A stretch of 64,000 nt of DNA from positions 19,723-83,722 of the forward strand of contig JAEXZS010000045.1 in assembly GCA_023451375.1 (NCBI GenBank), in the 5' to 3' direction. The stretch comes from Pseudomonadota bacterium (GTDB lineage: Bacteria; Pseudomonadota; Alphaproteobacteria; Caulobacterales; Caulobacteraceae). Shown one piece after another: positions 48,945 through 58,980 of this stretch. The notes below the pieces were generated by a model. The model worked only from the letters and a program-made list of their open reading frames with translations. It had not been told where the DNA came from and did not search any database. Position 1 is the first letter of the stretch, and every line of letters begins with the position of its first letter. The position numbers were made by a program, and so were the translations under genes.

Positions 48945-49793
48945 ATGCTCGATTCCATCTTACCGTCGTTCTCCGGCACGCTGGCGTGCTGGGCCGGTTT
49001 CATAGGCGTTCTGGCAGCCGCCATCACCTTCCTGTGCCTCGGTTTCCGTAACCAGTGGCTCGCCTTCTCCATGGCGGGCTCGCTGCTGGCCGGCGGGGCC
49101 GTGATGTGGGCTTCCACCCCGGCGTGGGCACAGGACCCGGGCGCGCTCGGAGCGGCCGCCCGTGAACTGATCGACCAGGCCGAGGCCCGCGGGCGCTCGG
49201 CCGAGGAGGCGCTTCAGGGCTGGGCTACTCAGGTCCAGGAGCGGGGGCAGGAGTATCGGCTGGAGGCCGAGACCCTCGCCGCGACGAACCGTCAGAACCT
49301 GCAGCGTGGGATGACGATGCTGAAGAATGATCCTTTCTTCGGCGATGCCGCCGAGATCGCCTCAGCGCAGCCCGAGGACAAGGGAGCCCTCTACATCGCC
49401 GTGTCGCTGACGATGCCGAAGCCCGCACTGCGGCAGCTGGCGCTCGACGCGAACAAGGCGGGGGCCAAAGTCGTCATTCGCGGTCTGGTGAATGGCTCTT
49501 TTGAGCAGACGTTAGTTGCTGCGAAAGAGATTTTCGACGAGAATAGCATCGGCGGCGTGGCGATCGAGCCTCAGGTCTTTCGGGCCTTTGGTGTCGAACG
49601 CGTACCGACGTTTATTGCAGCCAAGGCTCCGGTCCAACCGTGTGACCAGGGCGTCGACTGCGATAGCGTGGCAACCCCTCACGACCGCCTCGCGGGGAAT
49701 ATCAGCCTCGCGGAAGCTCTGCGCCTGTTGGCCCAGGGCGGTGACCAAGCGCCCGACGTCGCGAGAGCGGCTTTGGCCCGGTTAGAGGGGTGA
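48945..49793 (+). CDS. trbC: TrbC, pilus assembly protein
   Basis: The 282-aa product has an N-terminal hydrophobic region (WAGFIGVLAAAITFLCLGFR and a following second helix), an AWAQDPG cut site, and a thioredoxin-like C-terminal part (LYIAVSLTMPKPALRQLALD, KVVIRGLVNGSFEQT, AFGVERVPTFIAA), typical of F-type TrbC. No CxxC is present in it. It acts with TraW. Confidence 0.9.
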   Translation: MLDSILPSFSGTLACWAGFIGVLAAAITFLCLGFRNQWLAFSMAGSLLAGGAVMWASTPAWAQDPGALGAAARELIDQAEARGRSAEEALQGWATQVQERGQEYRLEAETLAATNRQNLQRGMTMLKNDPFFGDAAEIASAQPEDKGALYIAVSLTMPKPALRQLALDANKAGAKVVIRGLVNGSFEQTLVAAKEIFDENSIGGVAIEPQVFRAFGVERVPTFIAAKAPVQPCDQGVDCDSVATPHDRLAGNISLAEALRLLAQGGDQAPDVARAALARLEG

Positions 49794-49799
49794 TGGACT

Positions 49800-52700
49800 G
49801 TGTCCTATCGAGGTCTGTTGAAGCAGGCGCGTAGCGCCGTAGTAATCGCGTGCGGCGTCGCTCTTATGGGCGGCGTCCTGCCTGTTTTCGCTCAGACCAC
49901 GACGTCGGGCGACGGGGGAGCGGGCGGGTTCGCCGGCAGCAATCCACCCCCGCCGCTCGGCGACCCCGGCCAGGTCGTGCCCGGCGCCGGGGGAGATACG
50001 ACCGGCTGGTCCGGCTACAGCAGCGATCCCAACCGGCTGATCAGCGCCGGCGAGGCCAACGCGCCCGGCAACGAATATCTGCAGGTGATTGGCGGCGGCT
50101 CCGTGAACGCCGCCCGCTATGATCTGTCGAACAACGACGACTGGCTGAAGCGGTCGCTGGATTTGCTCGGTGATCCGGGCAACGAGGTCGGGGACCTGAC
50201 AGGGGACGCGAATACGTCGTGCCAGCAGGAGACGACCCAGGTCACCCACGAGGAGAAGAGCCTCTACACCTGTGAGACCGCGACACCGGTAACGAACCAG
50301 CCGCAGAGCTGCACGCGGATCTACAAGCCGGAATTCGACACGGACTACGTCTACCAGTGTCAGGCGGGTAACCAGTGGCGGTCGGAAACCCGGACCTGTG
50401 AGCCTGAGCGCGTCGTCACGGTCGACGAGGATTATGTCTACTCGTGTAAGACCGGGACGGTGTGGACGCACACCCCCGCGAGCTGCCAGCGGCGGCGCAT
50501 CGTCGTGGTGGACGAGGACTATCAGTATGGCTGCGTTCAGACGTGGAACGGGTCGACCCATGCCCCGAACGCCGCCTGTACGGCGAACGGCCAACCGGGA
50601 TGCGTGGCCTCCGGCGGGCGCGTCTGCGCTGCGCCTTCGGGCCTGCCGTCCAGCTATGTCTGTCAGCAAGGCTATGCGGGGACTTCGGTCGATAAATTCT
50701 GCGATGTGAACCAGGTCGTGGAAATCTGGCCGACAGGGACCTTCGACGGTGAATCCTGGCGGGCGGTGACGACGGCGGCCGATGTTGCGGCGTACTCCGG
50801 GTGCACGATCAGCAACTACCGCAAGGAAGGCACGATCTGGAAATTCTCGGCCAACTGCCCCAACGGCCTCAACATCTCGGACATGAACAAGATCCTGGGC
50901 GACAGCTTCGGTCGGACCGGGTGGAGCTCCAGATCGACTAATCCCCACTGGCTTAAATTCTACGTCAAAACGGCTGGGCCGGGCAGAGACCAGGGCGTCA
51001 AAACCAACAACACCTGCGCGCCGCTTGAGGCCGACACGACCTGCCGGATGACCGGCGATGTCTGCACCGAGCCCGCCGGCAGTCGCATGATCGATGGGAC
51101 ATCGGTTTATCGCGAATGCTGGAAGTATGCGCGGCGCTACACTTGCGGAAGCCGGACGGACTACGCGGGCTGCGCCGCCCCGGCCGGTATGGCGCTGACG
51201 GGTGAGCGGTGCCTCGCCACCGATGCCGGCGGGACCTGCACGGGGTCGGAACGCACCTACACCGACCCCTCGGGCGGCTGCGCGCGCTTCGAACAAGGGT
51301 TCCGCTGCGAGGACCAGGTCCCGGGCGCCGGGACGCCGAGCGAGGTCATTCGCGATGTCGTCTCCGATACCTGGGACAACGGCTGCAACGCGCTCGCTGG
51401 CAATGGCGCCTGCGTTAAGCAGGGCGAGGTGGTCATCGAAGGCAGCCAGACCCGGACGATCAATGGGCTGCAGGTGACGCGAAACCCCTGGACCGTCAGG
51501 GAGGACTACATCTGCTCGTCGTCCTCGACGGTGAACAGCTGCACGCCCTTCGTCGGCTGCGTTCAGCAGTCCCAGACGTGTGCATCGCAGGACCGGGCCG
51601 GAAACTGCACGGCCTACGACCGGACCTATCGGTGCGAGAACCCCGCCAACGGCGGGGGAACGCCTATCGAGACGCCGCGGGAGGTGGTCGGGGAATACTG
51701 GACCGACCCATGCGCCACGAACCGCAATGACCCCGCCTGCCGGCTGACGTCGAACGTGGTCGTCATCGGAAACGAGACGCGGGTGATCAACGGCCTGTCG
51801 GTGACGCGAGATCCGTGGAAGCGGCGCGAGTCCTGGACCTGTGATCGCGCCACGGCCGTCAACACCTGTGCGCCCGTGGCCAGCTGTCAGCTGATCGGTC
51901 AAAGCTGCGTCGGCACGGCGCCTGACGGCTCCTGCTCGCTGCAGCTGAACCGCTATCGCTGCGAAAACCCGGTGCCGAACGAGCCCGTGGTCGAGACGCC
52001 GATCGACTGGACCGGGGGCGGGATGCACGACAACGCCTGCCCCTCCCGGGGCAACGGCGCGTGCACGCTGACCAGCACGACCTGCTCCCAGCCGGGTGAA
52101 ACCCGCATCGGGCCAAATGGCGTGCCCGTCACGCCGCCGTGCTGGGAAGAGACGGACACCTACACCTGCGAAACGATGGGCGAGCCCGGGAACAACTGCT
52201 CCCCGCCCTCCGGCTGCGAGATGAAGGAACAGGTCTGCCTCGACGATGTCCCCGCAGCTCAATGTCGGGCGTGGGAGAACGTCTACGAATGCAAGAAGGA
52301 AGTCGTCACCGAGGAAACCCGGAATTCCTGCCAGACGCGGGTCTGCATCGGGAACATGTGCGTCGGGAACGAAGATGAGGGCGACACCGACATGCCGGAC
52401 GCCTTGGCCGCGCTGCTGACCGCTCAGATGGCGGGCGAGGACTACGAAAAGGACCTGACGATCTTCAAAGGCCAGCCGATGCGGTGCCGCAAGGCCGTCC
52501 TCGGCTTCCGCAACTGCTGCAAGGACAGCGGTTGGGGCGTCGATCTAGGCCTGACGCAGTGTTCTGAGGAAGAGAAGACCCTCATGACGCGTCAGGAGGC
52601 GAAGGCGACCCACTATGTCGGGACATACTGCTCTCAGAAGTCGTTCTTCGGGATCTGCACCGAGAAGGCGATGCGCTACTGCGCCTTCGAAGGGACCTTG

Positions 52701-52976
52701 GCGAAGATCGTCCACCAGGCTGGCCGCCCGCAAATCGGCAAGGGCTGGGGCACGCCAAAAGACGCCGACTGCTCTGGGTTCACGGTCGAACAATTCCAGC
52801 AACTGGACCTCTCGAACGTCGACTTCTCCGAGTTCACGGCGGGCCTGATGGATCAGATCTCGACGCCCGACGCCGGCGGCACTGTCGGCCGGATTCAACA
52901 GAGCATCGAAAGCCTGATGGGCAACGGTTCGCCCGGGCCCGGCGAAACCAACGAAGCGGGCGGAGGCCAGCCGTGA
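49800..52976 (+). CDS. traN: TraN, outer-membrane mating-pair stabilisation protein
   Basis: The 1058-aa secreted, Cys-rich protein carries repeated Cys modules (SCTRIYKPEFDTDYVYQC, ERTYTDPSGGCARFEQGFRC and similar, about 9-10 copies of C...Y.C units in residues 130-860). The conserved C-terminal region contains FRNCCKDSGWG, TRQEAKATHYVGTYCSQKSF and QIGKGWGTPKDADCSGFTVE. TraN binds recipient surface receptors in F. A GTG start at 49800 precedes a signal peptide (VIACGVALMGGVLPVFAQ). F TraN has about 600 residues, so this one is much enlarged. Confidence 0.93.
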   Translation: MSYRGLLKQARSAVVIACGVALMGGVLPVFAQTTTSGDGGAGGFAGSNPPPPLGDPGQVVPGAGGDTTGWSGYSSDPNRLISAGEANAPGNEYLQVIGGGSVNAARYDLSNNDDWLKRSLDLLGDPGNEVGDLTGDANTSCQQETTQVTHEEKSLYTCETATPVTNQPQSCTRIYKPEFDTDYVYQCQAGNQWRSETRTCEPERVVTVDEDYVYSCKTGTVWTHTPASCQRRRIVVVDEDYQYGCVQTWNGSTHAPNAACTANGQPGCVASGGRVCAAPSGLPSSYVCQQGYAGTSVDKFCDVNQVVEIWPTGTFDGESWRAVTTAADVAAYSGCTISNYRKEGTIWKFSANCPNGLNISDMNKILGDSFGRTGWSSRSTNPHWLKFYVKTAGPGRDQGVKTNNTCAPLEADTTCRMTGDVCTEPAGSRMIDGTSVYRECWKYARRYTCGSRTDYAGCAAPAGMALTGERCLATDAGGTCTGSERTYTDPSGGCARFEQGFRCEDQVPGAGTPSEVIRDVVSDTWDNGCNALAGNGACVKQGEVVIEGSQTRTINGLQVTRNPWTVREDYICSSSSTVNSCTPFVGCVQQSQTCASQDRAGNCTAYDRTYRCENPANGGGTPIETPREVVGEYWTDPCATNRNDPACRLTSNVVVIGNETRVINGLSVTRDPWKRRESWTCDRATAVNTCAPVASCQLIGQSCVGTAPDGSCSLQLNRYRCENPVPNEPVVETPIDWTGGGMHDNACPSRGNGACTLTSTTCSQPGETRIGPNGVPVTPPCWEETDTYTCETMGEPGNNCSPPSGCEMKEQVCLDDVPAAQCRAWENVYECKKEVVTEETRNSCQTRVCIGNMCVGNEDEGDTDMPDALAALLTAQMAGEDYEKDLTIFKGQPMRCRKAVLGFRNCCKDSGWGVDLGLTQCSEEEKTLMTRQEAKATHYVGTYCSQKSFFGICTEKAMRYCAFEGTLAKIVHQAGRPQIGKGWGTPKDADCSGFTVEQFQQLDLSNVDFSEFTAGLMDQISTPDAGGTVGRIQQSIESLMGNGSPGPGETNEAGGGQP

Positions 52977-53953
52977 GCGTCCGCCAATCTCCCCACAACC
53001 AGGTAGACTCCATGATCTCGTTCTCGATCCCGCAACGGTTCGGCTTCGCGATGGCGGCTGGCCTTGCCGCCTCGCTGATGCTGACCGGCCCGGTCCAGGC
53101 CCAATCGCCGTATCAGACGCAGCCCGCGCCAGCCGCGCGCGGCGCTTCTGAAGAGTATTGCGGTCGCGATCTGGGCATGTGGTTCTATTGCCAGCGACCC
53201 ACACCGGCCGAGCCCGCCGAAGAGACCGCGCCGCTCCCGACTATCAGCGCCGCCACGCCCCCCGAAGTTCGCGAGCTGGAGGAGTATCAGCGCCAGCTCG
53301 AGGAAGCCCGGTCGATCGCCGTCTGGCGGCCGACGCCAGAGACCGTCGAGCGCTACTACCGTCTGCAGCAGGTCGCCCTGGAACGGGGCGGCCTCTTCGC
53401 CGACCACTATCGGCGGCTGACGTGGACCAATCCGGATCTAGACTACACCGTGCGCCGGCCGGTGACGGAAGTGGCCAAGCATGGCTGGACCGATGACCGC
53501 ATGGCGGATCGGGACCTGTTCCTGCGCGGGGTGTCGATTCGCGTTGGGGTCTTCTACGTCTACCGGGGCAGCTGCGGCGCCTGCACGATCGCCAGTCCGA
53601 TCGTGAAGGCCTTCTCCGATCGCTACGGCATGACGGTGCGCGCGGTGTCGGCCGACGGCGCGCCGAACCCGCATTTCCCCGGCGCGGTGCGTGACCAGGG
53701 GCAGCTGGCGGCCTGGGGCGTGCGGCAAACGACGCCGGCGCTCCTGTTCTTCCAACAGTCCGACATGGATCCGCGCACAGGTCAGATCCGGCCGACGCGG
53801 GTCCGCGGGAGCAACGGTCAAATCCTTGAGCTGCTGCCGTGCCTCAAGCCCCAGGGCTGTCTGACCTACGCCGGGGCCGGTGTCATGGCGATGGACGACA
53901 TCGCCGAACGTCTTTTCGTCCTGCTCTCCAAAGAGCCGGGCACAGATTTCTAA
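52973..53953 (+). CDS. traF: TraF, thioredoxin-like pilus assembly protein
   Basis: The 326-aa product carries a signal peptide (AMAAGLAASLMLTGPVQAQS) and a thioredoxin fold with CGAC near residue 201 (GVFYVYRGSCGACTIASPIV), plus GVRQTTPALLFFQ. F TraF lost the CxxC, but many alphaproteobacterial versions keep it. The GTG at 52973 overlaps the traN stop; an ATG at 53012 with AGGT upstream is the other candidate. Confidence 0.9.
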   Translation: MSVRQSPHNQVDSMISFSIPQRFGFAMAAGLAASLMLTGPVQAQSPYQTQPAPAARGASEEYCGRDLGMWFYCQRPTPAEPAEETAPLPTISAATPPEVRELEEYQRQLEEARSIAVWRPTPETVERYYRLQQVALERGGLFADHYRRLTWTNPDLDYTVRRPVTEVAKHGWTDDRMADRDLFLRGVSIRVGVFYVYRGSCGACTIASPIVKAFSDRYGMTVRAVSADGAPNPHFPGAVRDQGQLAAWGVRQTTPALLFFQQSDMDPRTGQIRPTRVRGSNGQILELLPCLKPQGCLTYAGAGVMAMDDIAERLFVLLSKEPGTDF

Positions 53954-53966
53954 AGGAGCAACGCTC

Positions 53967-55433
53967 ATGAAGCGCAAGAACGACCATCGCGCCCCCGGCG
54001 CTGATCCTATCGCCAAGTTGAAGGGCCGACGTCGGCGCCGGGCCGCGCTGGCCAGCGTCGTCGCGGCCTCCTTCACGCTCCTGTCGAGCGCCGCGCCCGC
54101 AAGCGACGTGAACAGCAGCATGGACACCTATTGGTCCAGTTCGCTGGGCTCGGCGAACGTCACCGGCCCGACTGCCTTCCAGGGGCAGAGCGCCGGCTAT
54201 TACACGCTGGGCAACATGGCGGTGCGGACGCCGCAGGAAACGACCCAGATCGGCTCTATCCAGATGCCGTCCGTTCGCGCCGGCTGCGGCGGGATCGACA
54301 TTTTCACCGGCGGCTTCTCCTTCATCAACAGCGACCAGCTGGTCGCCCACATGAAGTCGGTCGCGTCGAACGCGATCAGCTATGCCTTCATGCTGGCGCT
54401 GAAGAGCCTGTCGCCCATCGTGGCTGACCAGATCGAGTCGCTGCAGAAGCTGGCCAACGAGGTCAACGCGCAGAACATGAGCTCCTGCCAGCAGGCGCAG
54501 GCCCTCGTAGGCGGGCTGTGGGGCCGCAGCGACACGGCGTCCATGCAGGTCTGCACGGACCTGTCGACGTATCGCGGCTTCTACTCCGACCGGATCGCGG
54601 CCCGACACGACTGCCCGAACCGCCTGGCGCAGAACCTCAACAACCTTCCCGCCCAGGACAAGAAATCGATTCCGGTCAACAAGAACATCGCTTGGGAAGC
54701 GACCAAGCAACATCCGCTGCTGGCCGGTGACCGGGAACTGGCGGAACTGATGATGACCCTGACGGGCACGATCATCTATCGCTGCCCCGACAACAACGGC
54801 TGCATCATCGACGTCCTCCCGGCCGACGCCGACGACGACGGCGTCATTACCAAGCTCCTGGATGGCGGAAGCCTGCGGACGCACCGTTGCGACACCGTCG
54901 AGCTCTGCCTGAACCCGGTCAAATACGGCGGCTCGCAGAACCTGGTCGCCAGCAAGGCCCTGAAGAACCGCGTCGAGGCCATGCTGCGGGGCATCGTGGC
55001 CAAGATTCAGGCCCGGCAGACGCTCAATGCGCAGGAACAGGACTTCCTGAACATGGTCAGCTTGCCCGTCTACAAGATGGCCAGCGTCTACACGGCTCAG
55101 CAGGGCGCAGCGGCCGCCGGCACGCTGGCGCAGTATTCGGACATCATCGCGCTGGACCTCCTCTACACCTGGATCAACCGCTCGGTGTCCATGGTCGAGG
55201 ACGGCGCCCGCAACATGGTCGGGATGGACGAAGGCCAGCTGAACCAGTGGCGCGCGAGCATCGACACCGTCCGCCAGAACATCGGCGCCAAGCAGTCCCT
55301 CGTCGCGGAGCGGACGTCGTCGATCGAGGCGATGATCTCCCGCACCCAGCAGGCTGAGCAGGTCCTGACCGCCCGCATCGGCACGAGGATCGGTGACGCG
55401 ATCGCGTTCTCCGCTTCGCAGACCCCGAACTAA
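53967..55433 (+). CDS. traH: TraH, pilus assembly protein
   Basis: The 488-aa secreted protein has the TraH features: signal peptide (LASVVAASFTLLSSAAPASD), the GYYTLGNMAVRTPQETTQIG block, RAGCGGIDIFTGGFSFIN with the conserved GCGGID, and NEVNAQNMSSCQQAQALVGG. A start at 53967 has GGAG. It is needed for pilus elongation in F. Confidence 0.95.
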   Translation: MKRKNDHRAPGADPIAKLKGRRRRRAALASVVAASFTLLSSAAPASDVNSSMDTYWSSSLGSANVTGPTAFQGQSAGYYTLGNMAVRTPQETTQIGSIQMPSVRAGCGGIDIFTGGFSFINSDQLVAHMKSVASNAISYAFMLALKSLSPIVADQIESLQKLANEVNAQNMSSCQQAQALVGGLWGRSDTASMQVCTDLSTYRGFYSDRIAARHDCPNRLAQNLNNLPAQDKKSIPVNKNIAWEATKQHPLLAGDRELAELMMTLTGTIIYRCPDNNGCIIDVLPADADDDGVITKLLDGGSLRTHRCDTVELCLNPVKYGGSQNLVASKALKNRVEAMLRGIVAKIQARQTLNAQEQDFLNMVSLPVYKMASVYTAQQGAAAAGTLAQYSDIIALDLLYTWINRSVSMVEDGARNMVGMDEGQLNQWRASIDTVRQNIGAKQSLVAERTSSIEAMISRTQQAEQVLTARIGTRIGDAIAFSASQTPN

Positions 55434-55442
55434 GGACACCCC

Positions 55443-58421
55443 ATGGAAACGGTCGAGGTCATCACCTACGGCGGCGGGTCGTACTACCGCGATATCTTCC
55501 AGGCCGTCGCCCTTCTGGCGGGGACGGGCGGTATCTCGTCGCTGATCCGGCTGGCGCTGGTCCTCGGCCTGATGATGGGCATCCTGAAGGCGGTCTTCGA
55601 CTTCAACGTGGGCAAGATCCTGCGTTGGTTTCTGATCGCCTACATTTCCTACGGGATCCTCTGGGTCCCGAAGGTTCAGGTGCATGTGACGGACGTCTTC
55701 GATCCGTCGCTGACAGGCACCGACGTCGCCAACGTGCCGCTCGGGGTCGGAATGACGGCGAGCCTTACAAGCCGCGTGGGTCACCGGGTGATCGAGCTCA
55801 CGGAAACCGCCTTTGGCGACCCGGAGGCGACGCAGTATTCCAACACGGGGATGATCTATGGCGCCAAGGTGTTCGAGCGCCTTCGCACCGCCCGGATCTC
55901 TGACCCGCGCTTCGAACAGAACCTGCACGGGTTCGTTCGCGGCTGCGTCTATTACGACATCCTGGACGGCCACTACTCGTCCGGAGAGCTGGCGCGCCAG
56001 AACGACCTGTGGACCTACATCACGGTCACGAAGGGCACGAACCCCGGGCGGTCGATCGAGTATTTCAACCCGACCAGCCGTGAGATTGTTTCCTGCACCG
56101 TCGCGGCGCAGCGCCTGAATGCCGACTGGTCGGCCACGCTGAGCTCCTCGATTCGGCTGTTTGAGCGGAGGCTGCGCCCGGAGCTGGACGAGAGCCAGTT
56201 GCAGGCCGCCTTCCAGAACGAGCTGGGCACGCTTCACCCCTACATGCTGGGCGCGTCGCGCGACGCGACGTCGACGTTCCAGCAGGTTCTGATGGCGAAC
56301 GCCGTGCGACGTGGGGTGACCGGCTTCTCGGCCGAGGCCGGCGGCGATGCGGTGGCCGTCATGGCCGAGACCCAAGCCGAGGTTCAGACCCGCAACACCC
56401 AGCAGCTGCTGGGTGGCGTGGCCGAAAAGGCGATCGTGATCCTCAAGATCGTCGTCGATCTGCTCTTCATCGGCATGTTCCCGGTCCTTTTCCCAGCCTT
56501 CCTCCTGCCTGGCCTGGGGCCGCGCATGATTCAGGGCTACCTGACAGGGTTCCTGTATCTGCAGCTATGGGGCCCGATGTACGTCATCGTGCACAAGATC
56601 AGCATGGGGACCGCCGCGACCAAGTCGGCCGCTGCAGCCTACATCCCGGACAGCGCTCCGGGCATCAAGATCGCAAACCTTGAGGCGATCGGCTCCGTCA
56701 ATGCGGACATCGCCGGCGTCGCCGGCGTCATGACCATGATGATCCCGGTTCTGGCCGGGATGCTGACCAAGGGCGCGATGGCCGTGGGCAGTCAGGGCGA
56801 GGCCTTGCTGTCGCAGTTCCGGAGCGGGGCAGAGGCAGCGGGTGCGGCTGCGACGACGGGCAACTTCTCCTTCGGCAACACGGCCTTCGAGAACGCGTCC
56901 TGGAACAACCGCAGCGCCAATCGCTGGGTGACCTCGGGCGAGATGGATCAGGGCAATTTCCGCACGACGGACGGCAACCTGAACCGCACGGAGTATGGGG
57001 CCAATGGCACGCGGACCCTGACGTCCTCGATGTCGAATACGGCATGGAACGCCCGCTTCAGCGAGGGCGTGAGCTCGGCGCTGGTGGAAGCCGCCGGAAT
57101 GCGCCGTGAAGAGGCGCAGGCCCTGCGCCGCAGTGTGTCCGAGGCACAGTCGCGGGTGGCGTCGGAAGGTGTCGAGCGGGTCAACAGCTGGCTGCAAAGC
57201 GACAGCAAGACCCGCACTATGGGATCCGAGGAACGGGACACCTGGAGTTCCACCTATCAGGTGATGGACCAGGTCTCGCAGAACCTGCAGCGGACGCATG
57301 GCTGGTCGGAATCCACGGCCAAGAACGCGGTCGCGCGAGCGGCCGTCGAAGCGTTTGCGGAGGGTTCGGTCGGAACGCCCGGCCAAGGTGTGATCGGATC
57401 CGGCGCACGTGCCGGCGCGCGGGCCACTGTCGGGGGAGAAATCTCGGCGTCGCGGAATACGACGGAGACGGACCAGGTGCAGGCCGCCCGCACCGCCCTG
57501 TCCTCGGCCGGGTTCACGGACCGGGTGGATCGCACCACGGCCAACTTCGCGTCGAACACCTTCAGCCAGACGTCTACGGCGCAGTCGATGTCGTCGGAGA
57601 AGATTTCCGACACCTTCTCGTCGACCAGGACGATCCTCGATGCCGCCGACCAGTCGGAGAGCCAAGCGCGGTCTTACGACCAACGCGCCGACTTCACGAA
57701 GACCAACTCGGCGACGATCGACCAGAACCTCAACAACCAGTTCACCGAGTATGCGATGCAACGCCTGGTCGGACAGCGCGACGCCTACGGCGGCGTGATC
57801 GACGAAGAGCGTGCCGCCTACATCATGTCCGGCCGCGGGTCGGCCGCCGAGACCGCGATGGTTCGCGAGCTCGAGCAATCCTTCCGGCAGGAAGAGGTGA
57901 TGAAGATCGCGGCGCCCGAACAGGTCGTCCAGGGCCGGGAGATCGGCCAGACCGTCCGGCAGATGGAACCGGAACAGGTAAGGCTGCTCGAGCCCGGCGG
58001 GGATGGCAGCAGCTTGCGGCAGGGCGTGACCCTGGCCGGGCTGGGCCGGCCGGGATCGGGGACCAGCGAATTCGCGCCCGGAACCACTGGCTGGCAAGCC
58101 GAACGGGAAGAGCGTGCCGAGCGGGCGGCCGAGGCCCAAGCCTCGCGCGGCGCGCGGGGGTCAGGCGACAGTGGTGGCGGGGATACCGACGTCCAGAGCC
58201 GGGTGCCCGGGGGAGGCGTCGCCAATGACGCCGGCGAGCCCGTCATCCGCCCCGTGTTCAACTCAGCGCTGCGGGACTCGATCCGTGAGGACGTGAGGGA
58301 AGGCGGCGCTGCGATCGACGCCCATAAACCGGCAGACTCGTCGCTCTGGAACAGCCGGAACGTCGAGGACACTCAGCAGGAACAAGGTAGCGCCCGCCTC
58401 GGCCGCCGATACGGCACGTGA
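55443..58421 (+). CDS. traG: TraG, mating-pair stabilisation protein
   Basis: The 992-aa product has an N-terminal membrane domain of several helices to about residue 450 (LIRLALVLGLMMGILKAVFD; VVDLLFIGMFPVLFPAFLLP) and a long Ser/Thr/Gln-rich periplasmic C-terminal half with no recognised catalytic domain. This is the typical TraG organisation. It takes part in pilus formation, mating-pair stabilisation and, in F, entry exclusion. It is the last gene of the operon. Confidence 0.94.
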   Translation: METVEVITYGGGSYYRDIFQAVALLAGTGGISSLIRLALVLGLMMGILKAVFDFNVGKILRWFLIAYISYGILWVPKVQVHVTDVFDPSLTGTDVANVPLGVGMTASLTSRVGHRVIELTETAFGDPEATQYSNTGMIYGAKVFERLRTARISDPRFEQNLHGFVRGCVYYDILDGHYSSGELARQNDLWTYITVTKGTNPGRSIEYFNPTSREIVSCTVAAQRLNADWSATLSSSIRLFERRLRPELDESQLQAAFQNELGTLHPYMLGASRDATSTFQQVLMANAVRRGVTGFSAEAGGDAVAVMAETQAEVQTRNTQQLLGGVAEKAIVILKIVVDLLFIGMFPVLFPAFLLPGLGPRMIQGYLTGFLYLQLWGPMYVIVHKISMGTAATKSAAAAYIPDSAPGIKIANLEAIGSVNADIAGVAGVMTMMIPVLAGMLTKGAMAVGSQGEALLSQFRSGAEAAGAAATTGNFSFGNTAFENASWNNRSANRWVTSGEMDQGNFRTTDGNLNRTEYGANGTRTLTSSMSNTAWNARFSEGVSSALVEAAGMRREEAQALRRSVSEAQSRVASEGVERVNSWLQSDSKTRTMGSEERDTWSSTYQVMDQVSQNLQRTHGWSESTAKNAVARAAVEAFAEGSVGTPGQGVIGSGARAGARATVGGEISASRNTTETDQVQAARTALSSAGFTDRVDRTTANFASNTFSQTSTAQSMSSEKISDTFSSTRTILDAADQSESQARSYDQRADFTKTNSATIDQNLNNQFTEYAMQRLVGQRDAYGGVIDEERAAYIMSGRGSAAETAMVRELEQSFRQEEVMKIAAPEQVVQGREIGQTVRQMEPEQVRLLEPGGDGSSLRQGVTLAGLGRPGSGTSEFAPGTTGWQAEREERAERAAEAQASRGARGSGDSGGGDTDVQSRVPGGGVANDAGEPVIRPVFNSALRDSIREDVREGGAAIDAHKPADSSLWNSRNVEDTQQEQGSARLGRRYGT

Positions 58422-58423
58422 CC

Positions 58424-58462
58424 GCACAAGAAAACGGCCGCCCGGTGAGGGGCGGCCGTTCA
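58424..58462. terminator. Terminator between convergent traG and small membrane gene
   Basis: AACGGCCGCCC (58433-58443) and GGGCGGCCGTT (58450-58460) form a perfect 11-base stem. The minus strand continues TTTTCT; the plus strand side has only TT. It ends the minus-strand gene and may stop traG transcription too. Confidence 0.8.
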
Positions 58463-58489
58463 TTGATCTGCATCGTGACGGAAGAGGCG

Positions 58490-58789
58490 TCAGCCTTGCG
58501 AGCGGCGAGCCTTCAGCAGCCGGTTCACATTCGCCACGGTGACATAAGGGATCGCGAGAACAAGCAGCAGGCCCAGCGAGAGCAAGCCCAACGGGTTGCC
58601 GGTCTCGATCGCGTAGCCGACGCCCCACACGATTGCAGCTGCGACCGCCAGGGTGGTGACGACGGCCATGAAGTAGGCCACGCCGGCGCCGACCATCAGG
58701 CCCGGGCCAGCCAGGGAGAAGTTCAGTTGCGCTTCCACGACGCGCTGCGCTTCAGGCGACAGGTTCAAAGACGAAGGGGCGGTTTGCAT
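58490..58789 (-). CDS. Small membrane protein, 99 aa
   Basis: The start at 58789 has an AAGGAGA box; a start at 58840 has none. The product has two hydrophobic segments (VGAGVAYFMAVVTTLAVAAA and LGLLSLGLLLVLAIPYVTVA). It is convergent with traG. An entry-exclusion or host-envelope role is conceivable but not shown. Confidence 0.65.
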   Translation of the reverse strand: MQTAPSSLNLSPEAQRVVEAQLNFSLAGPGLMVGAGVAYFMAVVTTLAVAAAIVWGVGYAIETGNPLGLLSLGLLLVLAIPYVTVANVNRLLKARRSQG

Positions 58790-58980
58790 GGCATCGGTCT
58801 CCTTGGTGTTCTTGTTCGGTTCTACCACGACGGCCTCCATGCAACTAGGACGGCAACATCATCTCGCAGATCGCGCAAAACGCCAAGCGTGCCCGGATCT
58901 GTGACGCTGCACTTACGTCGACCATCCTCGACGTGGGATATTTCAACATCGTTTCCAAGTGAGGGTAGGGGTTCCCACCA

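Noticed and set aside
49782..52262. An 826-codon open frame on the minus strand opposite traN
   Set aside because: It is antisense to a clear traN, has Arg/Gly/Val-rich composition typical of GC-rich shadow frames, and shows no start site or domain.
53883..56375. An 830-codon minus-strand frame opposite traF, traH and traG
   Set aside because: It spans several well-supported genes in antisense with no recognisable motif.
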